Origin: Prevotellaceae bacterium
Lineage (GTDB): Bacteria > Bacteroidota > Bacteroidia > Bacteroidales > Paludibacteraceae
Direction: 5' to 3'
NCBI GenBank assembly: GCA_020636675.1
Contig: JACJXK010000005.1
Location: forward strand, 1 to 64,000
DNA length: 64,000 nucleotides
Below the pieces are notes generated by a model, which made no database searches, was not told the DNA's origin, and saw only the letters and a list, made by a program, of their open reading frames with translations. Shown here one piece after another: positions 19,192 to 26,834 of this stretch (positions within the stretch are counted from its first letter, which is position 1; each line of letters begins with the position of its first letter). Position numbers and translations under genes: made by a program.

Positions 19192-22100
19192 TTATTTCCC
19201 TACTTTTAGTTTGATGCTTTCCGTGTTTGCCACAAATTCGGGTGCGTAGAGGCATTGCAAGGTGGCTATGCCGTTTGTATATTCGCCCGAGTGTGAGACA
19301 TAAAGTGGATATTCGAATACGTAAGTTCCTTTCGGCAGAAAATCGAAGAAATATTGCATGGATGCGTCTTTGGGCGATTGGTAATAGCCTATTCCTTCTC
19401 TATGTTGGTATCTGGATGTTTGTTTTTCTGGTTCCAGACAAGCGGCCCGTTGGTCCTTTAGTGCCACGTATTCCAAGTCCCGGAGTGCGCGGATTGTAAT
19501 CCTGACCATGATTTTGTCGCCTACCTTCAGCTTCGTTTTCTCCGTTATGGGTGTCAGTACTTTGCTTTTCCCTGAAATTTGTTCCTTCATGATGGATTTC
19601 TCGATTTGCAAGTCGCATTTGGAATCCTCTATTTTGTCCATTTTTTCGGAAAATTGCCAGTACACGGCTCCCCATGCCGGACCTTCCCCTTGCTTGTCTA
19701 TGGTGACGGTGGCCATCTCTGCGCTGATCTTTGCCGGGTCGAAAAATCGTGTTATGTAGCCGGTTCCTGCTTCTGCCTGCTTGGTGGAGATGGTGTCTGT
19801 CCCTATCTGTATCGTTGTCTCGTTCTTGTTTGTTACCCAGTCTGTTCCTTTCAGAAGAAGTGCGTATACTGCGTTGATTGTGGCGATGGTGCTGCCCCAT
19901 TGTTGTGTGCGTTTCTGTTGTAGTAGCCAAGTGCGCATGTCGTCTAGTTCGGAGTTCGGACATCCTGTTTCGTTAAAGGCTTCTAGTATGGCTGTTTGTG
20001 TGGCGATGGCCGATTCTTGCCAGAAATATCCGTTCTTGTTCCGTTTCCAATACATGCCGTTGTCGTCGCTTGTGGTGGCATATTCGCGTAGTGATTGGAT
20101 GATTTGCCGGGCTACTTTGGAGTCTCCGTTCTGTTGTAGGATGATGGCTGCCATTGCTTTGCCGTAGAGCGATTGCTTTTCCCATTGTTTCTTTATTTTG
20201 GAAAGATAAAAGCTGTAGGCAGTCTGGACGTCCTTCTTTGGCTCTATGTCGCGGAAAAGAGTTCTGACGTAGAAATAATATAAGTCGGAGATGTCTACGT
20301 GTGTATATGGATCGTAATTTGTTGGATGTGATTTTTTCAAATCTTCAAAGTCTTTCTTTATACAGTTGTCAATGTATGCAATCGACATTCTTATTCCTTC
20401 CCATTCTGATTCTGTATAGTTGGCTACCCCCATTTTCCTTAATCTCCCGAAATTCTCTAAAACCAATAGCGTGAGGTGGCGGCTTCCGTTCATCTCTGCA
20501 AACCAGCTGTAACTTCCGTCGCTGTTTCTTAGCTTGTTCAGTTTGTTCAGAATGTCGGTGCGTTTCCCGCTTTGCTCGTTGATGTCGAGTAGGAGTGATA
20601 GTTGTCTTTTCTGGTCCGATTCGTCTTTTGCCTCCGTTACCCATGGAGTCTCGTTCAATAGGATGTTCTTTACATCTTCATTTTTCTCCAAGTTGGACAG
20701 TAACGTGTTTTTGTCGGCATCTTGTTGCTTCCATATCTTGATGATGCTGCTTATTTTAGGATTGGAATTTGCGATGTGCTCGGAGAGTGAGGCGGCATAG
20801 TAGGCTGCCACTAGACTGTGCGCGCAGTTGTTTTCTGGTACGGCGATGGATGGCAAGGCTTGTAGTGCGTACCAGACAGGGTTGGAGGTGAACTCCAGTT
20901 TTAAAGACTTGTTTTGTAATGTCTTTGATTCGTTTTCTTTCAGTTGGTTGAATGTGAACGTACTTACTCCTTCTTTTCGCACAAAGATAGGAAGGGATTG
21001 TGTGACGACTGCACGGTCTGTCAATACGGGCAAAAGGGACTGCTCTCCGTCCGAGAATTCGTTTGCTTTCCCCCAAGTGCGCACCACGACGAGCTCTTGG
21101 TCGGTAGGAACGTCGACTTCCCAAAATACGGTGACGGAGCTGTCTGCCGATACGGAGAATTCGGTTTCTTTCTTAATGATACTCTTGTTGTCTTCCGCAT
21201 TGTCTATTTCTATGGTGGCGGTGCCGTGCATGGCGGAGTTTGACAGATTGGTTATTTTTGCGGAGAATGTGCAGCGGTCTCCTTGCCTTACGAACCTAGG
21301 TAGGTTGGGCGAGACCATGAACTCTTTTTTTGTTATGATGGACTGGCTTGTCTGTCCGTAATAAAAATCTTTGGTATGCGCCAAAGCGAGGAAATTCCAT
21401 TTTGTCAGACTCTCCGGCATCTGGAAGGAGAATGTCACATTGCCAACGGAATCGGTTAGGAGTTGAGGGTAGAAAAACGCCGTCTCTGCGAAGTTGGTGC
21501 GTATGGCTGGCTTTTCCTCCGTTTCTACGGATTGGATGCTCTTGTCCGTTGCCTCCTCTTTTATTCCTAATGTCTCGTACGTGACATTTTCTTCTATGTC
21601 CATCTTCATTTCGGTGGCAGACATCGCGTTTCTAAAAGTGAAGGTGCGGCCGGAATATTTGTTGAGGTTTATTCCCATGAGATGGTCAAAAGAGAGTGTG
21701 GTTTTGTAGTGTCTCGTTTCGTAGAGGAATGTACGGGTGTGGTTTCTGTCTATGTCTGAATTTTCCCAATTTGAAAGTCTGATGTACTTGTTGTAGATGG
21801 GTTTGAAGTCCCAAGCCAACGGCGCTATCTGGTCCAAAGCGGCATCGTGCATGGAGACGAGGACCTCAGCTTCTTTTCTTGATGTGGTGTTCAATGTCCA
21901 TGTCTCTTTTGATCCGGGCAATGTCTTGTCCCGAAAAACGGATAGCTTTAACGGCAAGTCTTTCATTTCCGAAGTCCTTTTTGCCTCGAAGTTGTGCGAG
22001 TGGTACTGCCCGTCTTTGATGAGTATGAATTGAAACTTGATCGCATCGCCATTTTTTGGGGAGACGGTGAGGCTCAAATCTTTTATCTCGTTGTTTATTT

Positions 22101-24825
22101 TTGTCCAATGCTTCTCAATAATGCCAAATTCATCTTCTATTATGTATAGAAGGTGGGCATCTGCGAAGGAAGAGCCGAACCTGAATTTGATCTTGTCTCC
22201 CCATTTGTATTCCTTCTGTCCCGGATCTTCTATCCATAGCGCCGTTTCTACCGGCGGCCGTTTGTCCGTATTTCTATAAAGCACGGTGGCAAATGTGTCA
22301 CAAACCTCTCTGTTTTGGTTGTCTACGGTTTTAAAGACGATTTTGTATTTTCCGGAGGTTAGATTGGAGACGGAAGCTGGCAAAAAGGCGATTCCTTTTT
22401 TGTCGGAGCTGATTTTGCCTTCTCTCTTTGTTTTGCGCTTTTCGTCCAGAATGTAATAGGATATCTCTTTCTCCAAGCCTTCTCCGTCCAAGTTGACGAC
22501 AGACAACGGAAGTTGACTGAGCGAATCGGTGAGGGTCCTCTCTTTGCCTGGAAAACTCAGATACATGGATCTGTCGCCTACGGCGATGTAAGTCTCTTGT
22601 GTCTGGGTCTCTCCGTTGCTGTCTGTTATCTCTGTCACGATGGTATATAGGTAGAGATCCATGTCCAATCCCTCTTCTTTTTGGGGTACAAAGCTAATCT
22701 GAAATTCTCCGTCGTTGTTGGTTTGGAGTGTGTTTTGCCATGCAATTTCCTCTTGTTGGTAGATTCCGAACCAAGACCAAAATGGCTTTCTTGTGATTGT
22801 GTAGGTCGCCTTTGCTGTGCTGACGGGGGTTCCTGTCAGATATTGGGCTGCTCCTTGGATGGTGATGCTGTCTCCGAATGTGTAGGATCCGCTTGGTTTT
22901 TCCATCTCTATCTCGAAGGTTGGACGTTTGTATTCCTCCACGCGGATATTCTGTCTGCCATCCAACACTTCGATAAAATAGCTCCCTGACATAGAGTTTG
23001 TTGGTAAAACGAAAAGTCCCTGTATGGATCCAAATTCGTTGGTTGTCAGTTTTTTCTCTTCTATCATGTTGAAGTTCGCGTCATGTATTTTTGCGGTTGC
23101 TTTTTTCCCGGCAATGACTTGGTTGTCTCCTGTCTCGGAAAGGTCGCCTATGATGGCTTTGAAATGAACGGTTTGTCCTGGTCTGTAGATGGAACGGTCT
23201 GTAAAAATGGCTGTGTATGGCTGATTTTTGTGTTCTCTCCTTTCTGTCCATGACCAACAGTTCTGCGGTGCGGAGTGTGAGTCCTGTCCTATGGCAAAAA
23301 GCACGGTGCTCTCTTTGTTGGATATGTACTTTAGAAATCCGTCTTTGTCTGTTTCCTCAATGTGTGTTCTCTGCTTTTGCCTGTAGAAGGATGCGGTGGC
23401 GTTTTCTATGGGTGCGCCCGTCTTTGTGTCGACAACGAAGTATCTTTTTCCTCCGTCTTGGCTGGAGAGGCAGCTGATGGCTGCAAGGTCGGAAACATGA
23501 AAGTCGATTGACTGATTCTTATCTGACGGGTATTTCGCAAAATAATGGCCATATTCCAAAGGCGCTATCTCGATGACCGTATCCTTTTTGATGTAGAAAT
23601 CCGATTTCTTTAATTTTAGGTTTATGGTTTTTGTCGGTTTGCAGAGATTGTCGTTTCTGCCATTCTTCATAATCTCTTCCTCGCTTTGTGTGCGTCGGAA
23701 TATTTTCAGGTCAAAATTCTCTATGTTGGCATAATTGATGGAGATTTTTATTTTTTCTCCGCTGTGGTTCTTTTCTTTTATGGAAATGGATAGGCTGGGT
23801 GCGTTTATCTTCTCCAATATGGAGTTGATATTTTTCACATAGATGCTTTTCGGGAAAAGGGAGATGCCTTCTTTGCATATTTTGTTTACGTGATAGGGTG
23901 TGGCCGCATTCTCCACTTCTGCGTAGTTTTCAAGATAGGTGTTGGCTATCTCTTCTATAATCAGGAGGGAGGCCTCTTCTGTTTTGTGCTGGGAAAGAAG
24001 TTCCTCCAATGCGGTTGTCTTTTGTCTGAATTTGTCATCTTCCGGCGAGTTGCCTGCTCCTGTTTGTTGGCCGAACTTTGTCATTGGCCGCGATGGAACG
24101 TAGATGTTTTGTCCCTGTTTCTCGTTGATGAGAGCGATGGATGCGTATATGAATGCGCTTTTGTCTTTGTCTGCCTCGTGCAGTTTGACCAGCGACTCTA
24201 ACGTCTCTGTTTTGTGACCGTCATACTCGTCTATGCTCAACGTTTCGTGGCAAAGCAGGTCGTATAGGGTGGGCCGTAGTCTCCGGCTGTCTTTCCCTTG
24301 GTTGATGAGCGGGGCAAAGTCTGTTGCGTTAATCTGTATGAGTTGATGGGCTGGAGCCAGAGCCTCTTTGCATAGTTTGACAATGGTGTCCTGAAAGATG
24401 TTGTTGGTCCATTCTTCCATGTTATCCGGGATGACGCCCTCCAAGTCTGTTCGTTCAGACTGGTTCTGAAGGTGGTAGCCGCTGATGGCTTTGGCTAAGT
24501 AGCAGGAGGCTATGGAGCGCAAGGCCGTGCCGCTCTCCTGGTCTCGAAAATTTTTCAATTCGGCGATCGCCGTCTGTATGGCGTCGTCATTTTTCAGGCT
24601 TTCTGTCTGGCAGCGATAGAGGATGGACTTCAGTTGTTGGATCCTATTGCCTTCGGCTATGGCAGCCTTCTCAATCTCTTTTATCTTGTTGATAGCTGTC
24701 TGTGGTTGCCTTCTCGATGTTTTGTCCACCTCTTTCCATGCCGACGGATAGTCATAGGCGAACATCGTGTTCGAAAGGAGATTCAATAAAAACAGAATGC
24801 CGATAAAATATATTTTTTGTTTCAT
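19192..24825 (-). CDS. Alpha-2-macroglobulin family protein, thioester-less
   Basis: 1877 aa when started at the ATG at 24825, which begins the signal peptide MKQKIYFIGILFLLNLLSNTMFA. After a helical N-terminal region come the macroglobulin domains: FTDRSIYRPGQTVHFKAI and NIRVEEYKRPTFEIEM are family signatures. The bait/ANATO-like middle, NFAETAFFYPQLLTDSVG (A2M domain) and the alpha-helical TED-like domain follow. The usual thioester motif CxEQ is replaced by ENNCAHS (about residue 1335), so covalent trapping is unlikely. It probably acts at the cell surface or in the periplasm against proteases, but this is inference. Single-gene unit. Confidence 0.88.
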   Translation of the reverse strand: MKQKIYFIGILFLLNLLSNTMFAYDYPSAWKEVDKTSRRQPQTAINKIKEIEKAAIAEGNRIQQLKSILYRCQTESLKNDDAIQTAIAELKNFRDQESGTALRSIASCYLAKAISGYHLQNQSERTDLEGVIPDNMEEWTNNIFQDTIVKLCKEALAPAHQLIQINATDFAPLINQGKDSRRLRPTLYDLLCHETLSIDEYDGHKTETLESLVKLHEADKDKSAFIYASIALINEKQGQNIYVPSRPMTKFGQQTGAGNSPEDDKFRQKTTALEELLSQHKTEEASLLIIEEIANTYLENYAEVENAATPYHVNKICKEGISLFPKSIYVKNINSILEKINAPSLSISIKEKNHSGEKIKISINYANIENFDLKIFRRTQSEEEIMKNGRNDNLCKPTKTINLKLKKSDFYIKKDTVIEIAPLEYGHYFAKYPSDKNQSIDFHVSDLAAISCLSSQDGGKRYFVVDTKTGAPIENATASFYRQKQRTHIEETDKDGFLKYISNKESTVLFAIGQDSHSAPQNCWSWTERREHKNQPYTAIFTDRSIYRPGQTVHFKAIIGDLSETGDNQVIAGKKATAKIHDANFNMIEEKKLTTNEFGSIQGLFVLPTNSMSGSYFIEVLDGRQNIRVEEYKRPTFEIEMEKPSGSYTFGDSITIQGAAQYLTGTPVSTAKATYTITRKPFWSWFGIYQQEEIAWQNTLQTNNDGEFQISFVPQKEEGLDMDLYLYTIVTEITDSNGETQTQETYIAVGDRSMYLSFPGKERTLTDSLSQLPLSVVNLDGEGLEKEISYYILDEKRKTKREGKISSDKKGIAFLPASVSNLTSGKYKIVFKTVDNQNREVCDTFATVLYRNTDKRPPVETALWIEDPGQKEYKWGDKIKFRFGSSFADAHLLYIIEDEFGIIEKHWTKINNEIKDLSLTVSPKNGDAIKFQFILIKDGQYHSHNFEAKRTSEMKDLPLKLSVFRDKTLPGSKETWTLNTTSRKEAEVLVSMHDAALDQIAPLAWDFKPIYNKYIRLSNWENSDIDRNHTRTFLYETRHYKTTLSFDHLMGINLNKYSGRTFTFRNAMSATEMKMDIEENVTYETLGIKEEATDKSIQSVETEEKPAIRTNFAETAFFYPQLLTDSVGNVTFSFQMPESLTKWNFLALAHTKDFYYGQTSQSIITKKEFMVSPNLPRFVRQGDRCTFSAKITNLSNSAMHGTATIEIDNAEDNKSIIKKETEFSVSADSSVTVFWEVDVPTDQELVVVRTWGKANEFSDGEQSLLPVLTDRAVVTQSLPIFVRKEGVSTFTFNQLKENESKTLQNKSLKLEFTSNPVWYALQALPSIAVPENNCAHSLVAAYYAASLSEHIANSNPKISSIIKIWKQQDADKNTLLSNLEKNEDVKNILLNETPWVTEAKDESDQKRQLSLLLDINEQSGKRTDILNKLNKLRNSDGSYSWFAEMNGSRHLTLLVLENFGRLRKMGVANYTESEWEGIRMSIAYIDNCIKKDFEDLKKSHPTNYDPYTHVDISDLYYFYVRTLFRDIEPKKDVQTAYSFYLSKIKKQWEKQSLYGKAMAAIILQQNGDSKVARQIIQSLREYATTSDDNGMYWKRNKNGYFWQESAIATQTAILEAFNETGCPNSELDDMRTWLLQQKRTQQWGSTIATINAVYALLLKGTDWVTNKNETTIQIGTDTISTKQAEAGTGYITRFFDPAKISAEMATVTIDKQGEGPAWGAVYWQFSEKMDKIEDSKCDLQIEKSIMKEQISGKSKVLTPITEKTKLKVGDKIMVRITIRALRDLEYVALKDQRAACLEPEKQTSRYQHREGIGYYQSPKDASMQYFFDFLPKGTYVFEYPLYVSHSGEYTNGIATLQCLYAPEFVANTESIKLKVGK

Positions 24826-25005
24826 GTCTTTGTTTGTAAAAATGGTTGTCCATAGATGGTCGTCTTGTCGGGCGACCTTACAAAGATACATTTTTTTGGG
24901 AAATGCGGTTGTTGTTTCTCGATTTCAAGGCGTTGGATTGTCGTATTCGTTATCTCTTACTTGTGCGGAATTTTGTTTTACTTGATATGTGGTAAATGAA
25001 ATAGC

Positions 25006-25042
25006 CGCCGTTCGGCATGGCGTCACGCTATGCAGAACGGCG
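25006..25042. terminator. Long near-perfect hairpin between two minus-strand genes
   Basis: CGCCGTTC (25006-25013) pairs with GAACGGCG (25035-25042), GCAT (25015-25018) with ATGC (25030-25033), and GCG-TCA-CGC closes the loop, giving a 37-base hairpin with only two mismatched positions. It lies 70 bases beyond the stop of the calycin-like gene and upstream of the alpha-2-macroglobulin gene, consistent with a transcript end, though no long T run follows on the minus strand. Confidence 0.55.
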
Positions 25043-25112
25043 GGTGGAAAGTTTTATGTGACATATTTTTTGAGCAACTTATTGTTGCTTGGAAATATAT
25101 GAAAAATATTAA

Positions 25113-25367
25113 TCAATCGTTCTCAGTCGCGTCTAGGTCTGCAAAAGTTGCGTCACCGACATTCATGTCGCCGATTGTGTAATTTTTTATCGTAAGTGTG
25201 ATTTTTCCTTCATCTTCTTTAACGACAATTGTGTTTGTGCTCGAGCTGGGATCCCCTTCGTTCTCAATGGTGGAAATGTTGGTCGTATAGTTACCATCGC
25301 ACTGTCCGGCAAAAGATGAGAGGAAAAAGATGCCTGAAATTAAGATGAGTAGTAAAGTTTTTTTCAT
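25113..25367 (-). CDS. Short secreted calycin-like protein
   Basis: 84 aa when started at the ATG at 25367; signal peptide MKKTLLLILISGIFFLSSFAGQ. The mature part (GNYTTNISTIENEG, NTIVVKEDEGKITLTIKNYTIGDMNVGDATFADLDA) follows the beta-strand pattern of Bacteroidales calycin-like lipoprotein/secreted proteins (I recall PF13944), but stops after about half of the usual domain. It could be a minimal or a truncated member. Function unknown. Confidence 0.6.
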   Translation of the reverse strand: MKKTLLLILISGIFFLSSFAGQCDGNYTTNISTIENEGDPSSSTNTIVVKEDEGKITLTIKNYTIGDMNVGDATFADLDATEND

Positions 25368-25485
25368 TCTATATTGATTTTTAATTAATACTTCGAATAA
25401 TCTTGCTTTTGGCAAAGCAAAACTCTTTTCTTTTAGAAGGTGTTTTTCTCGAGTTTTTTTTTGATTGTCAATTTTCATTGAATTC

Positions 25486-25517
25486 TTTGACGTAATGAGA
25501 ATCTTTTCGTATTTTTG
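25486..25517 (+). promoter_or_regulatory. Promoter of the abiF-type RNA/Abi unit
   Basis: TTTG at 25486-25489 and TAttTTTG at 25510-25517 with a 20-base spacer form an excellent Bacteroidota promoter. The predicted start near 25524 lies about 137 bases upstream of the Abi ATG and directly before the structured RNA region. Confidence 0.7.
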
Positions 25518-25523
25518 CGACAT

Positions 25524-25655
25524 AAGAACTCACTAAGCCTTTTTATGATGCTTAATCTGTGGGTCTTTTCTAGAGACATATCACGGTAAGTGCCGTATTG
25601 AAGATAACAGAACTCGCTTGCATCCCATCAGAACTGCAAGTGAGTCATTTTTTTT
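25524..25655 (+). ncRNA. Candidate abiF-class structured RNA upstream of Abi gene
   Basis: From the predicted start to a terminator the sequence folds into consecutive stems: TAAGC/GCTTA around 25534-25555, CTGT (25557-25560) with ACAG (25606-25609) closing an inner domain that holds GTCT/AGAC and ACGGT-aagt-GCCGT, and finally ACTCGCTTGCA/TGCAAGTGAGT followed by CATTTTTTTT. The last hairpin is a Rho-independent terminator that ends just before the Abi start. The abiF RNA motif was described as a structured RNA upstream of Abi genes in several phyla including Bacteroidota; assignment to it is from position and architecture, not from a covariance search. Confidence 0.68.
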
Positions 25656-25660
25656 AAAAT

Positions 25661-26581
25661 ATGGGTAATCAGAAACCAAGGTCAGTAGACGAACATCTAT
25701 CAATATTGAGACGTCGTGGAATGAAATTTCAAGACGAAAAGCTTTCTATAGACTTTCTTAGCCGAGTAAGCTACTTCCGCATGAAATATTTCTGGGTTGA
25801 TTTGATTGACATTGTTTCTGATAATTTTAAGGAAAATGTCTACTTCGAGCAAGTTATTGAGAGATATGAATTTGACAAAGAGCTTCGACAGATTCTTTTT
25901 AACGCAATTGAAACATTAGAGGTTGGTTTGAGGACTAGAATCATTTCTACCCTTTCTTTAGCTACAGATACAGGATTATGGTATCTCGACAAGAGTCTAT
26001 TCGAGAACAAAGAATATCATGAGAATTTCGTGCTCGATTTAAAATGCAAATTTGGAAGAAGCACCGACCCATTTGCTCGTGACTTCATTCGTGATAACAT
26101 CAATTGGAATGAGCAATCACTTAGTGGAGATAACCCTGATGCTTGGATGATTGTTGAAACGGCAACATTTGGCACGTTGTCAAAGATGTATAAGAATCTA
26201 AAGGAACAATCTCCTTTACAGTCTGCCATTGCAAACCAATTCGGCTTGTACTCATCAAAAGATTTGTCTAGTTGGCTGGAAGCTATTTCTGTCCTAAGAA
26301 ATGCCGTGGCTCATCATTCTCGTCTATGGTATCGTATAATAGCAAAGAAGCCTGTCAGCATAAAGGCCCATCGAGACAAATGGCTGAGTCAGAATATGAC
26401 CGATAATCAGCGGAAGCGTGTGTTTGGTGTGATTTCGTGTTTGCTTTATTTGGTTAACACATTAGATGCAAGCAACACATTGAAGGAGGAAATGAAACTA
26501 TTATTCTTCAACCACCCGAACATACCAATCTATATGCTTGGCTTCACATCTGGATGGGAGGAAAATCCATTGTGGAAATAG
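25661..26581 (+). CDS. Abi_2/AbiF-type abortive infection protein (HEPN)
   Basis: 306 aa soluble protein of the Abi_2 (AbiD/AbiF) family. It opens with KPRSVDEHLSILRRRGM and continues with FLSRVSYFRMKYFW and YEFDKELRQILFNAIETLEVGLRTRI, all typical. The C-terminal half carries RNAVAHHSRLW, an R-x4-H HEPN ribonuclease motif. In the family, phage infection is thought to release RNase activity that arrests the host; in AbiF-type systems the upstream RNA is thought to restrain the toxin. The ATG lies 5 bases after the RNA terminator T run, so protein synthesis needs read-through or another start. Confidence 0.88.
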   Translation: MGNQKPRSVDEHLSILRRRGMKFQDEKLSIDFLSRVSYFRMKYFWVDLIDIVSDNFKENVYFEQVIERYEFDKELRQILFNAIETLEVGLRTRIISTLSLATDTGLWYLDKSLFENKEYHENFVLDLKCKFGRSTDPFARDFIRDNINWNEQSLSGDNPDAWMIVETATFGTLSKMYKNLKEQSPLQSAIANQFGLYSSKDLSSWLEAISVLRNAVAHHSRLWYRIIAKKPVSIKAHRDKWLSQNMTDNQRKRVFGVISCLLYLVNTLDASNTLKEEMKLLFFNHPNIPIYMLGFTSGWEENPLWK

Positions 26582-26658
26582 CTTTCGTCTTAATATATAT
26601 ACGATGCATCTGCTTAAATCCTCATAAATACCTGTGTTTTGTGGCTTTGTGTGCTATT

Positions 26659-26776
26659 TGTTTGTTTTACTTCCGGTTCATTCCTGTGGGATGTGGTTGC
26701 TGGCGTTTTTCTTCTGCAAAGAGATGGCGCCTACGGCATCTTGTCAAAATCGTCATAGGCCGTTTTTTTGCGCTTT
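26659..26776 (+). repeat. Dispersed repeat, copy B
   Basis: Same core as copies A, C, D and E: ACTTCCGGTTCATTCC, GATGTGGTTGCTGGCG, CTGCAAAGAGATG, hairpin GGCGCC-TAC-GGCATC (26726-26740), TCAAAATCGTCA and a T run. It separates the Abi unit from the kinase operon. Confidence 0.75.
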
Positions 26777-26794
26777 TCCCCGCCTTGTTTCCCG

Positions 26795-26807
26795 TACAAA
26801 ATTTGTA
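26795..26807. promoter_or_regulatory. Palindrome ahead of the kinase operon
   Basis: TACAAA-A-TTTGTA is a perfect inverted repeat 28 bases upstream of the kinase ATG, between the repeat and the gene. It could be an operator or overlap the promoter; no matching TAnnTTTG element is clear nearby. Confidence 0.35.
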
Positions 26808-26834
26808 AATTGCGCTCCGAAAAATTGAGAAAGT

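Noticed and set aside
18973..19209. 78-codon plus-strand frame after the alpha-2-macroglobulin gene
   Set aside because: Cys/Arg-rich, no start signal or family match, and it contains the compound stem-loop; treated as non-coding.
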